Positions 53,195-61,975 of a DNA stretch of 64,000 bases are shown piece by piece. The translations under genes and the position numbers were made by a program. The stretch is from Gemmatimonas sp. (GTDB lineage: Bacteria; Gemmatimonadota; Gemmatimonadetes; Gemmatimonadales; Gemmatimonadaceae), in assembly GCA_023910675.1 (NCBI GenBank), contig JAAVWC010000009.1:1-64000 (forward strand). Direction: 5' to 3'. The notes beneath the pieces were generated by a model. It was not told where the DNA came from, did not search any database, and was given only the letters and a program-made list of their open reading frames with translations. The first letter of the stretch is position 1, and each line of letters starts with the position of its first letter.

Positions 53195-53632
53195 ATGAGC
53201 ACGAATGACGATGCGCTGGTCGTCGCGCCCGGTGTGCAGATCCCGCTCGCGGAGTTGCAGATCACGGCAATTTCCGGCGGCGGCCCTGGTGGCCAGCACG
53301 TGAACAAAAGCGCCACCCGCATTGCGGTGCAGTGGAATGCGCGAACAAGCCGTGCGCTGCGCGACGAGCAACGCGAGCGGCTGTTGGAAAAGCTGGCGTC
53401 GCGACTCGATACCGACGGCGCGCTGCGCATTGTCGCGGGCGAGTTTCGCAGCCAGCAGCAGAACCGGCGGGCTGCGCTCGAGCGGCTGCAGCAGCTGATT
53501 GCGCGCGCGCTGGTCGTCCCGCGGACGCGTCGCGCCACCAAACCGACGCGCGGGTCGGTGCTGGACCGGCTGTCCGAGAAAAAACAGCGCTCGGCCACCA
53601 AACAACAGCGCCGGCGCCCCGCAGACGACTGA
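53195..53632 (+). CDS. arfB: Peptidyl-tRNA hydrolase ArfB (ribosome rescue)
   Basis: Releases nascent chains from stalled ribosomes. The 145-residue protein has the catalytic GGQ in ISGGGPGGQHVNKSATRIAV and a basic C-terminal tail (RGSVLDRLSEKKQRSATKQQ) that enters the empty mRNA channel, as in E. coli YaeJ. No codon-recognition domain, so not RF1/RF2. Follows the methyltransferase-like gene by 31 bp. Confidence 0.92.
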   Translation: MSTNDDALVVAPGVQIPLAELQITAISGGGPGGQHVNKSATRIAVQWNARTSRALRDEQRERLLEKLASRLDTDGALRIVAGEFRSQQQNRRAALERLQQLIARALVVPRTRRATKPTRGSVLDRLSEKKQRSATKQQRRRPADD

Positions 53633-53682
53633 ACGTCGACAGGCAACCGGCGCAAGACGGCGCGAACGCGTGCGGACAGCGC

Positions 53683-54396
53683 TCAGAACACGATGATGTT
53701 CGCGCCGATGTAGTAAGTCACGAAATCGGCGCGCCCGCGCACCGGGACCGGTGTGGCGTTACTCTCGAATGCCGCCCTGACCCGGTCGGCCGTGAGGTAC
53801 TGCACGTCGTCGTGCCGCAAAAAGCGAGCGCCGATGTCGAGGCGCACCGGATGCGTCCCCTTGGTGAGCCGGATGTAACTCCCCACCGCGCCCCCGTATG
53901 CCCACACGGCATCACTGGCGTTGGTCGAGCTCGCGAACGGTGCCTGATTCTGCGAGCCCTCGACCGAACTTTCCGTCCAGAAGACCGAGAAGCCCCCGAG
54001 CGCCGTCGCGTACGGCGTGAACGTGCCGGATGGGCCGAGGAGCTGCGGGCCGACCACCAGCGACGCGATGTTGCTCGAGGTCCGAAGATCCAGCTGAATG
54101 AGCCCACCCGTCCCCGCGAGCGGAATACGGCGACGGCTATTGGCGTACGAGATGAACGAAAAGTCGCCGCGAAGATTGACGATCTTGTTCTCGTCGAGCG
54201 CCCCGAGGACGTAGGCGCCGAAGCCGTAGCCGTTGTTGGTGGTGGCCCCGAAGTCGCCTTTAGGCTCAGTCACCTGCAGGTGAACGCCGACCGACCCCCG
54301 TCCGGACGGTGCGGAGGCGGCGCGAGGATCTCGTTGGGCACTGAGTGCCAGCGGTGCCGCGCACAGAATGGCGGCGGAAAGACGGGCGATATGCAT
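53683..54396 (-). CDS. Outer membrane beta-barrel protein
   Basis: A 237-residue exported protein: signal 1-20 (LSAAILCAAPLALSAQ), then alternating hydrophobic/polar strands with Gly and aromatic ends (GVHLQVTEPKGDF, YGFGAYVLGALDEN, RADFVTYYIGANIIVF). Ends in F, as outer membrane barrels do. Not a recognised family; probably an 8-10-strand barrel. Convergent with arfB. Confidence 0.75.
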   Translation of the reverse strand: MHIARLSAAILCAAPLALSAQRDPRAASAPSGRGSVGVHLQVTEPKGDFGATTNNGYGFGAYVLGALDENKIVNLRGDFSFISYANSRRRIPLAGTGGLIQLDLRTSSNIASLVVGPQLLGPSGTFTPYATALGGFSVFWTESSVEGSQNQAPFASSTNASDAVWAYGGAVGSYIRLTKGTHPVRLDIGARFLRHDDVQYLTADRVRAAFESNATPVPVRGRADFVTYYIGANIIVF

Positions 54397-54517
54397 GCTC
54401 GTGTATACGCCGAGGCGTCGAAAAAGTGTCACATGGCGCGTGGACGCGGAGGGCGGGGCACTCTTTATCGCTTCGACACCTTGAATCCCGATACAAGTTT
54501 TCGCAATTGTTCGCATT
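54397..54517. other. Divergent promoter region
   Basis: Short A/T-richer stretch between the outer membrane protein gene (minus) and the following plus-strand ORF. No feature could be fixed. Confidence 0.3.
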
Positions 54518-54988
54518 ATGGCCCGGATGGTCCCACGCCAGCGGTTGGTATGGCTCGCGCTCCTGATTGGAGTGCTGGTCGCGGCGTGGCATCCGGTGAT
54601 GGCCATGCCCAGAGCCGCCGCCGTGCCAATGTGGCCCCCAGCTGAGCAGACGGGGTCGCCCGTGAGCAACCCGGCGGCCGTTGCCGGTGGGCGTGCCACA
54701 GCCAGCGCGGCCCCTACCCCGCTGCCGACGCTCGATGGGTCCGGTCCCAGGGGGCCGCATCTCCAGGAGCGGATCCCACTGGAGCGCCGCCACCCGTCGT
54801 GGCATCGCGGGGTGTCCCGTCGTCTCCCCCGGGGGATGAGCGGCCAGCTCTCGCTGCCGTCTGAGTCGGGAAGCATTCCGGCGCCGTTTCGGTTGTATTC
54901 GCAGCGGCTGGAGTGGCATGTTCTGCCGTTGCCGCTGGTGCATGGCGTGGGAGGCCGTTCGGCTCCCCCGCGCGCGCCGCCGCGCTGA
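54518..54988 (+). CDS. Hypothetical exported protein, Pro/Arg-rich
   Basis: A 156-residue frame (ATG 54518 or 54527) with a good signal peptide (RLVWLALLIGVLVAAWHPVM, A-M cut). The mature part is rich in Pro, Ala, Arg and Gly with no clear secondary structure and no family match. It precedes the type I secretion-like operon by 121 bp on the same strand. It may be a real small secreted protein, but base composition alone could also leave such a frame open. Confidence 0.4.
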   Translation: MARMVPRQRLVWLALLIGVLVAAWHPVMAMPRAAAVPMWPPAEQTGSPVSNPAAVAGGRATASAAPTPLPTLDGSGPRGPHLQERIPLERRHPSWHRGVSRRLPRGMSGQLSLPSESGSIPAPFRLYSQRLEWHVLPLPLVHGVGGRSAPPRAPPR

Positions 54989-55109
54989 CCTGACGAACTG
55001 CTGGATCCCATACCGGTGAGCGGGGTGCTGAGCCTCGGCCACCGGAGCACGCGCGCCTTCGTTCTGTTGGCGCCTGCCCTGCCCTTCCTCGGTCCATTGA
55101 CTCGCACGT

Positions 55110-57335
55110 ATGTCGGCACAGGCCACCCGCGTAAATCAACTCGTTACTGCTTCGCTCGGACTCGACGTCGAGCAATCCCGCTGGCGCGCCCTGACGCGAC
55201 AGATCTCTCAACAGGATCCGCTCGCCGGTCGCCTCCGCTCCGTGGGCGGCGCCGTCGATGTCGGCTATCTCGATCGCGAGCTGTCGCCGGATGACGTCCG
55301 GCGGGCAATCACGGAGGGGGAGCTGCCCCTCGTGCTGCTGTCGCATGACGACGCGGACGTGATTGTCCTCCACCGGAAGGATGCGGGAGACCAGACGCAG
55401 GCAAGCGTGGTCACCCGTAATGGTGTCACCACGCTGCTGGAGGCGACACCGGATCAGCTACCCGACATGGTCTGGAAGCGGCTCGGAGCGCGCGAAACCG
55501 TGCGCGCGCTGGCCCCCATGGCGCTTCGGTCCTCGACCGCGGCAGTGGGGGACTCGGTTCCGCACAGTCCCCTCGGCCATGGCCATCCGGACGGCGACGA
55601 GGAACACCGCACGCCGGTCCAGCGCACTTTCGCGCTGATGGCGCGCGAGCGACGGGAGATCTTGACGGTGTTCTTCTACGCGACGCTGGCGGGCGGTTTG
55701 AGCCTCATTCTGCCGCTGGCGGTCGGCGGCATCGTGCAACTGGTCCAGGGACGGTTGTTCCTGCAGCCGGTCATCGTGCTCATTTCGTTCGTCATCCTCG
55801 GCACCATCGTCGCCGGCGTCCTGCAAATCGGCATTCTGAAGGTGGTGGAGCGCATTCAGCAACGCGTCTTCGCACGCATGGCGCTGGAATTTGCCTTCCG
55901 CGTGCCGCGCATGAAGTACAGCGCGTCGATGGAGCAGAACCTTCCCGAACAGATGAACCGGCTGTTCGAAGCGGTGGCTATTCAGAAGGGCGTGCAGAAA
56001 CTGCTCATCGATGTCCCCACCGCCGTACTGACGGTGATGTTCGGCCTCATTCTGCTCACCGTCTACAGCCCGTGGTTCTCGCTGTTCGCGGTGGTGGTGC
56101 TGTTCATCCTGTACCTCATCATCAAGTGGACCGGGCCGGAAGGACTTGCCACGTCCATCGTGGAGTCGAAGTACAAGTACAAGGCCGTCCACTGGCTGGA
56201 AGAAATCGCCCGCGCCGTGCACGCGTTCAAGTACGCCGGCGATTCGACGCTGCCGGTCGAACGCATGGACGACGTCATCACGGGCTACCTCAAGTACCGC
56301 AAGAAGCATTTTGCGGTGCTGGTGAAGCAGACCATCGCCCTGATCGGATTCAAGACGTTCATCACCGCCGCGGTCCTCATTCTCGGGGCCACGCTGGTGC
56401 AGACCAACCGTCTGCTGCTTGGCCAGTTCGTGGCTGCCGAGGTGGTGATTGTCACGGTGCTTGCCGGCATCGAGAAGTTGATCACGAGCCTCGCCACCGT
56501 GTACGACGTGCTCACGTCCGTCGACAAGTCCGGCCACGTGGCAGACCTGCCGCTCGAGAGCCGCGGTGGTCTCGCTCCCATTCATTCACCGGGCGTCGGT
56601 ATCGCCATCGAGACCCGCGAACTCGCGTATCGGTATCCCGGCGCGCCCCTGCCGTCCGTCTCGGGGGTCACCCTGCGTATTGCCCCGGGTGAACGCGTGG
56701 GCATCATGGGCGTCGACGGGTCGGGCCGCAGCACCCTGCTCAAGCTCCTGGCCAGCCTCATCGACGACTACGACGGGACGATTCGCTATGACGGCATCAC
56801 GCTGCGCGACCTCGATCGCCCCGCGTTGCGCTCGCGGATCGGGCAGATGCTGTCGTGGACCGATCTCTTCGACGGGAGCGTCGAGGAGAACGTGAGCGTG
56901 GGACGCGCGCACATCACGCCGCTCGACGTGCGCGCCGCGCTCGACGATTTGCAACTCACCGACGAAATCCAGCAGTTGCCGCAAGGCCTTCAGACCGAGC
57001 TTTCCAACGGCGCGCGCAACCTGCCGACGCACCTCGCCAACAAGCTGCTCATCGCGCAGGGTATTGTCGGCAATCCGCGGCTGGTGGTCTTCGACGACTT
57101 CTTCCAGAACCTCGACGCGTCGTCGCGCGCGCTCATCATCCGCCTGCTCACGGACCGCTCGCGTCCATGGACGGTGCTGGCGGTCTCGAACGATCCGCTG
57201 CTGCTCGCCGAATTCGATCGGGTCGTGGTTGTACACGGCGGTCGGGTCGTGCGTGAGGGACCGTTCCAGTCGCTCCGACACGATCCCATCTGCCGCACCC
57301 TGCTCCACGAAACCCTCACGCTCAACGGAGACTGA
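55110..57335 (+). CDS. ABC exporter with degenerate ATPase motifs (type I secretion-like)
   Basis: A 741-residue fused permease-ATPase. Residues 1-175 are a cytoplasmic N-terminal domain without the Cys of a C39 peptidase; about 180-470 hold six membrane helices (LILPLAVGGIVQLVQGRLFL, VIVLISFVILGTIVAGVLQI); about 500-741 are the nucleotide-binding domain. Key residues are altered: Walker A GVDGSGRST has R540 for Lys; the LSGGQ signature is LSNGA; after Walker B (LVVFDD) the catalytic Glu is D663; the switch His is N694. It may bind ATP but hydrolyse it weakly or act in an altered way. In operon with HlyD- and TolC-type genes. Confidence 0.85.
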   Translation: MSAQATRVNQLVTASLGLDVEQSRWRALTRQISQQDPLAGRLRSVGGAVDVGYLDRELSPDDVRRAITEGELPLVLLSHDDADVIVLHRKDAGDQTQASVVTRNGVTTLLEATPDQLPDMVWKRLGARETVRALAPMALRSSTAAVGDSVPHSPLGHGHPDGDEEHRTPVQRTFALMARERREILTVFFYATLAGGLSLILPLAVGGIVQLVQGRLFLQPVIVLISFVILGTIVAGVLQIGILKVVERIQQRVFARMALEFAFRVPRMKYSASMEQNLPEQMNRLFEAVAIQKGVQKLLIDVPTAVLTVMFGLILLTVYSPWFSLFAVVVLFILYLIIKWTGPEGLATSIVESKYKYKAVHWLEEIARAVHAFKYAGDSTLPVERMDDVITGYLKYRKKHFAVLVKQTIALIGFKTFITAAVLILGATLVQTNRLLLGQFVAAEVVIVTVLAGIEKLITSLATVYDVLTSVDKSGHVADLPLESRGGLAPIHSPGVGIAIETRELAYRYPGAPLPSVSGVTLRIAPGERVGIMGVDGSGRSTLLKLLASLIDDYDGTIRYDGITLRDLDRPALRSRIGQMLSWTDLFDGSVEENVSVGRAHITPLDVRAALDDLQLTDEIQQLPQGLQTELSNGARNLPTHLANKLLIAQGIVGNPRLVVFDDFFQNLDASSRALIIRLLTDRSRPWTVLAVSNDPLLLAEFDRVVVVHGGRVVREGPFQSLRHDPICRTLLHETLTLNGD

Positions 57336-57338
57336 CCC

Positions 57339-58685
57339 ATGGCCGCCTCCGATCTCAATATCGAGCGCGAACTCAAGAACCTGCCACTCGAAACCACGAC
57401 GCTGCTCGGGCGCGCCGACAGTGGACGCATTGTTTCGCGCTGGCTCATCGGCATTCTCGTCGTGCTGGTGCTCATCATGTTCCTGCCGTGGCAGCAGAAC
57501 GTGCAGGGCACCGGGACGATCACGGCGCTCAGCCCCTCCGACCGCCCGCAGCAGTTGCCGACCCGCATCGATGGTCGCATCGAGGCGTGGTACGTGTCGG
57601 AAGGGCAATTCGTGAAGAAGGGCGACTCCATCGTCGTCATTTCGGAAATCAAGGAGGAGTACCTCAACCCGAACGTGCTGTCGCTGACCAAGCAGCAGCA
57701 GACCGCCAAGGAAGGCGCGATTGACGAGAAGCTGAACAAGGCGACCGCCCTCGACCAGCTCATCGTGCAGCTCGAACAGCAGCGCGAGTTCAAGCTGCAG
57801 CAGACGCAGAACAAGCTGTTGCAGTACCAGGCTGAAGTCCGACAGGCCACGCTTGAAGACTCGGTGGCGCGCGACCAGCTGCGCCGTCGGGAACGGCTGT
57901 TCCGCGACACGCTCGGCCTGGTCTCGGTCAACGACTTGCAGACCTTCCAGGTTCGTGTGCAATCGGCGGCCGCCAAGCTGGTGGAGAAGCAGCAGATGCT
58001 GGCGATTACGCAAACGGACATTGCGAGCATTCCCGCCGAATACGGCGAGAAGATCTCCAAGGCTCGTTCGGATCGAGCGGCCACCTTGTCCGAGGTCAGT
58101 GAGGGACGGTCGGATGTGGCCAAGCTCAAGGACAAAGTCGGCTCGCTGACGGTACGTAACAGCTTCTACGTCATCGAAGCCCCACAGGACGGTTATGTCG
58201 TGCGCGCCACGCGTGCCGGTCAGGGGGAAATCGTGAAGGCCGGCGAAGCCATTGTCACGGTGCAACCTGCGCATCCGCGCAAAGCGGTCGAACTGTACGT
58301 CAAGCCCATGGACGTCGCGCTGCTCAAGCCGGGACGCCATGTCCGCGTATTCTTCGACGGCTGGCCGGCCTTGCAGATTTCCGGCTGGCCGCAGGTTGCC
58401 GTGGGGACGTTCGGTGCGCAGGTGGCGGTCATCGATCAGTTCCCGAGCTCCGACGGGCGCTTCCGCGTGTTGCTGGTGCCGGACACCACGCACGACGAAC
58501 CGTGGCCGGCGCAGCTGCGCCTCGGCACTGGCGTTGAAGGGTGGGCGATGCTCGACAATGTCACCGTGGGTTGGGAAATCTGGCGTCAGCTGAACGGCTT
58601 CCCGCTTTCCATCAAGCCAGGGGATGCGTTGTCGGGCGACGCGGTCGCCGGCGACAAGGGCAAAGGCGGCGGGGGCAAGAAGTGA
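57339..58685 (+). CDS. HlyD-type membrane fusion protein
   Basis: A 448-residue periplasmic adaptor linking the ABC exporter to TolC. One N-terminal membrane helix (WLIGILVVLVLIMFLPW, about 33-50), a biotinyl-lipoyl domain (RIDGRIEAWYVSEGQFVKKG), a long coiled-coil hairpin (about 105-255, rich in Q, E, K, L), the second half-motif (YVIEAPQDGYVVRATRAGQG) and a beta-barrel. C-terminal tail is Gly/Lys-rich. Starts 3 bp after the ABC gene. Confidence 0.9.
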   Translation: MAASDLNIERELKNLPLETTTLLGRADSGRIVSRWLIGILVVLVLIMFLPWQQNVQGTGTITALSPSDRPQQLPTRIDGRIEAWYVSEGQFVKKGDSIVVISEIKEEYLNPNVLSLTKQQQTAKEGAIDEKLNKATALDQLIVQLEQQREFKLQQTQNKLLQYQAEVRQATLEDSVARDQLRRRERLFRDTLGLVSVNDLQTFQVRVQSAAAKLVEKQQMLAITQTDIASIPAEYGEKISKARSDRAATLSEVSEGRSDVAKLKDKVGSLTVRNSFYVIEAPQDGYVVRATRAGQGEIVKAGEAIVTVQPAHPRKAVELYVKPMDVALLKPGRHVRVFFDGWPALQISGWPQVAVGTFGAQVAVIDQFPSSDGRFRVLLVPDTTHDEPWPAQLRLGTGVEGWAMLDNVTVGWEIWRQLNGFPLSIKPGDALSGDAVAGDKGKGGGGKK

Positions 58686-60181
58686 CGTCGCTGCACAGAA
58701 GTGCGTTCGCACTACTGGTGACGTTGACGATTCCGTGGGCACGCGCGCAGTCGCAGGGGACGCCCCCGCGTGACAGCGCGCGACTGCGCACGAGCATGCT
58801 GGTGGGAACGATCGTAGACACGGCGGGCACGCCGTTCCCGTTCCCGGCCTTCGTCGATGTCGTTCTTGCCCACCATCCGGTATCGCAGCAGGCGCGTCTC
58901 GTCGCCGAGCAGGCACGCGCCGAGTTGCGCCAAGCGTGGGGGGCCTTCGACCCCAAGCTGGTCGCGTCGTGGGATCAGAAGCGCTTTGGCGGCACGGAGT
59001 ACTTCAAGTACTTCGACGCCGAGATGAAAATTCCACTTCCCATCGGCGCCGACGTGACATTGGCGTTCGACCGCACGATGGGCCGGTACTTCAACCCCGA
59101 CCGGCGTACGACTGGGGCCGGTACGTTTTCGGCCGGTATCTCGCTGCCACTCGGACAGCGCATCATCACCGACGAGCGCCGTACCGCGTTGCAGCAGGCA
59201 CGGGCGGCGCGCGACGCGGGTGACGCCGAGCGGGTAGGGCTGCTCAACAAGCTGCTGTTTTCGGCCGCCAAGGATTACGGCACGTGGTACGAGATGTGGC
59301 GCCGGCGCGCGATCGCCCAGGAAGGGGAGGCCCTGGCCGACTTCCGGTTGCAGGCGGTCCGGCAACGCGTGGCCAACGGCGAAAGCGCCCCGATCGACAC
59401 CATCGAGGCGATGCTCGAACTACAACGCCGTCAGGTCACCCGGTACGAGACCGAAGCGTCGTTCTTTGTCGCGACGCTCAATCTCACGGCGTACTTGTGG
59501 GACAGCGAAGGGCGGCCGGTGGCGCTCCCGGGAGATGCCAAGCCCGTCCTCGACGGCGTGGAACGGGGGGGCATTGATGCCACGCGACTGGCGGGGCTCA
59601 TCGATCAGGCCACACGGCGGAACCCCGACCTGCTCAAGGTGCAGGCCAAGGTGAAGCAGGCAGAGGCGGAGCGACTACTGGCTACGCAGGGGCTCATTCC
59701 GCTGGCCGAAGCCAAGTTGGCCGGATTGGCCCAGCGCGGTGCCGATGAGACGTTCTTCAGTCGTGATCGCCTGGACAACAACTACAAGGCTGCCCTGTCC
59801 GTCAGCACACCGGTGCTCTTTCTCAAGGAGCGAGGAAAGTTTGGGGCGACTGGCGCCAAGCTGGAATTCCAGGAGTACGAGCGGGACCGCTTGCAACGGG
59901 ATGTCGAGTTCGACGTGCGGGCGGCGATGTTCGACCTGACCAACCTTGAGCGGCTGCTCGACCGCCAAACCGCCAACGTGCGCAATGCGCGTTTACTTCG
60001 GGACGCCGAACAGGTCCGTTTCGAAAACGGCGAGAGCACCCTGCTCATTCTGAATCTCCGGGAACGCCTCGTCCTGGACGAAGCCGCCAAGCTGGCGTCG
60101 CTTCAGGGGAAGGTCGCAGCGGCGCGCGGTGCGCTGGCGCTGGCGACGGGTGACCGGACGCTGCTCATCATCTCGCGCTAA
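58682..60181 (+). CDS. TolC-family outer membrane efflux protein
   Basis: A 499-residue outer-membrane tunnel protein. Signal about 1-23 (FALLVTLTIPWARA), then two TolC-type repeats with long coiled helices (LVAEQARAELRQAWGAFDPK; LLKVQAKVKQAEAERLLATQ) and strands LVASWDQKRFGG and KAALSVSTPVLFLKERG. GTG 58682 overlaps the HlyD stop (GTGA). Completes a three-part exporter; no obvious secreted substrate with RTX repeats is in the window. Confidence 0.87.
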   Translation: MTSLHRSAFALLVTLTIPWARAQSQGTPPRDSARLRTSMLVGTIVDTAGTPFPFPAFVDVVLAHHPVSQQARLVAEQARAELRQAWGAFDPKLVASWDQKRFGGTEYFKYFDAEMKIPLPIGADVTLAFDRTMGRYFNPDRRTTGAGTFSAGISLPLGQRIITDERRTALQQARAARDAGDAERVGLLNKLLFSAAKDYGTWYEMWRRRAIAQEGEALADFRLQAVRQRVANGESAPIDTIEAMLELQRRQVTRYETEASFFVATLNLTAYLWDSEGRPVALPGDAKPVLDGVERGGIDATRLAGLIDQATRRNPDLLKVQAKVKQAEAERLLATQGLIPLAEAKLAGLAQRGADETFFSRDRLDNNYKAALSVSTPVLFLKERGKFGATGAKLEFQEYERDRLQRDVEFDVRAAMFDLTNLERLLDRQTANVRNARLLRDAEQVRFENGESTLLILNLRERLVLDEAAKLASLQGKVAAARGALALATGDRTLLIISR

Positions 60182-60190
60182 GTTACCTCC

Positions 60191-60511
60191 ATGGCTGAAC
60201 GGTTCTTTGAAGACGATCCCGAGTTCATGGACGAGCTCGACAAGGATTTTGACGACTCGCTGCTCGAGGACGGTGACGAGGACGAGGACGAGGAGAGCGA
60301 CGGTGTCGCCGACCTCTCGGGGCTCGTGCATTGCCCCTATTGCGGCGAGTCCGTGGAGATTGCTCTCGATCCGGGGTCGGGCGCCAATCAGCAGTACATC
60401 GAGGATTGTCAGGTGTGCTGCCGTCCGTGGCTCGTCTCGGTGAGTTACGACGAAGACGGGACCGCGCATGTGTTCGTGGACGCCAGCGACGATCACGACA
60501 GCGATGACTGA
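60191..60511 (+). CDS. CPXCG-motif small protein
   Basis: A 106-residue very acidic protein. The centre has HCPYCGESVEIALDPG and QQYIEDCQVCCRPWLVSV, the pattern of the Cys_rich_CPXG family, a probable zinc ribbon. N- and C-termini are Asp/Glu-rich. Function unknown in all members. Translationally coupled to the next gene (ATGA). Confidence 0.85.
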   Translation: MAERFFEDDPEFMDELDKDFDDSLLEDGDEDEDEESDGVADLSGLVHCPYCGESVEIALDPGSGANQQYIEDCQVCCRPWLVSVSYDEDGTAHVFVDASDDHDSDD

Positions 60512-61973
60512 TCCGCGCACTCCGACAGCCGACGACGTTCGTCGGCTGTTGTCGGAGGCGCTGCGGCGCCCCGCGCAGGAAGGGGCGCGCCTCATGGCGT
60601 TGCACTGGCTGCACCAGCTGGCCGCGGCGCGAGCGACGTGGCAGGCGTTGCAGGAGGCTGCGGACGGCCCGGGGCGCGGCCGTGACGTGGAACGCGCGAA
60701 CGCCTCCAGCGAGGCGCTGCATAAGGCGCGGGTGGCGCTCCGCCGCCTGCGCGCCACGGTACGCGAGAACGAGCGCGTGCTCGACGGCGCCATCGACAAT
60801 AAGCTGGCACGGGCGCTGAGTGCGTTAGGCCAGGCCACCAACGCCGTACGGGACGCCGACGTGCAGCGCGCGTGGCTCGAGACGGAAGAAGCGCGCCTTC
60901 CCGAAGGCGCGCGCGGTGAGGCGCAGCGCCTCCGCGAGTGGCTCGTTGGACGCACGTCGCATTCGACCGCCGCGGTGAACGACGCCTTCGCCCGTCACTT
61001 CGATCCGTTCGACGACCAGCTCTTTGCGCGACTGGGCAGCTATCGCCTCCTCCGCCGTGTCGGGAGCGACAGCACGCCCATGCCGTTTGCGCGGCATCTG
61101 GCCACACGCATTGCCCGGGCGGAGAACCGGCTGCGACGCGACATTGCACAGGTCATCGATGTGTCCTCGCAGGACGCCATGCACGAAGTGCGCATTCGCC
61201 TCAAGCGTCAACGCGCGCTGCTCTCGCCGTTTGCCCGTACGCGGCCGGCGATCGGGGCATGGTTCGACCTGGCCACGCGCGGGCAGGATCTGCTCGGTGC
61301 CATTCGCGACGCGGATCTGCTGGCGCGACGCGCGCGCAAGGCAGGGCTTCAGGTGCTCGAGGTCGCGCTCCGCGATATCGTGCTGGCGCACTTCGCGGTG
61401 TTTCAGCAGCACTGGTGCGACCGACTGGAGGAAGTACTGCGCACCATGGAAGCGGCCGTGAACGCGCTGCGTGCCGAAGGGATGCCCATGTCGCCGAATG
61501 GGCTTCCCATGGAGATCGAACGGAAGTATCTGCTACGCGCGTGTCCGCCAGCCGCGCGAACCGTACCGCCGGTGCGTATCGAGCAGGGGTGGATCCCCGG
61601 ACAGGCGCTCCGTGAACGGTTGCGGCGGCGCACCGCTCCTGATGGCAGCGTGACCTGCTGGCGCACCGTCAAGCTCGGGCCGGTCGAAGCGCGGGTGGAA
61701 GTCGAGGAAATCACGCCGCCCGAGATCTTCGACGCCATGTGGCCGCTCACGCGGAGTGCGCGCGTCCGCAAGGACCGCTATGTCATCCCCCACGGTGCCC
61801 ATACGTGGGAGATCGACGTCTTTCTCGATCGCCCGCTGGTGCTGGCGGAAGTCGAGCTTGGCGACCTTCACGAGGCGATCACGTTGCCACCGTGGCTCGC
61901 CCCGTATCTCGAGCGCGACGTGACGGGAGAGCCGGCGTATGTCAACGCCGTGCTGGCCCGCGCCGAAGCGTAG
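60507..61973 (+). CDS. CHAD-CYTH domain protein (reversed order)
   Basis: A 488-residue protein. Residues about 20-320 form a CHAD helical domain with two conserved His (EALHKARVALRRLRATVREN and DAMHEVRIRLKRQRALLSPF); about 340-488 form a CYTH tunnel domain starting MEIERKYLL and with RVRKDRY, the triphosphate-binding E-x-E-x-K pattern. CYTH is usually N-terminal and CHAD C-terminal, so the order here is swapped. CHAD binds polyphosphate; CYTH hydrolyses triphosphate or polyphosphate. Activity is inferred from families. Confidence 0.88.
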   Translation, partial: TDPRTPTADDVRRLLSEALRRPAQEGARLMALHWLHQLAAARATWQALQEAADGPGRGRDVERANASSEALHKARVALRRLRATVRENERVLDGAIDNKLARALSALGQATNAVRDADVQRAWLETEEARLPEGARGEAQRLREWLVGRTSHSTAAVNDAFARHFDPFDDQLFARLGSYRLLRRVGSDSTPMPFARHLATRIARAENRLRRDIAQVIDVSSQDAMHEVRIRLKRQRALLSPFARTRPAIGAWFDLATRGQDLLGAIRDADLLARRARKAGLQVLEVALRDIVLAHFAVFQQHWCDRLEEVLRTMEAAVNALRAEGMPMSPNGLPMEIERKYLLRACPPAARTVPPVRIEQGWIPGQALRERLRRRTAPDGSVTCWRTVKLGPVEARVEVEEITPPEIFDAMWPLTRSARVRKDRYVIPHGAHTWEIDVFLDRPLVLAEVELGDLHEAITLPPWLAPYLERDVTGEPAYVNAVLARAEA

Positions 61974-61975
61974 CC

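Noticed and set aside
54266..55126. A 286-residue minus-strand frame across the gap before the secretion operon
   Set aside because: It overlaps the true outer membrane protein gene out of frame and has no coding signature beyond the open frame.
56586..58916. A 776-residue minus-strand open frame over the ABC and HlyD genes
   Set aside because: Antisense shadow; no signal, motif or ribosome site.
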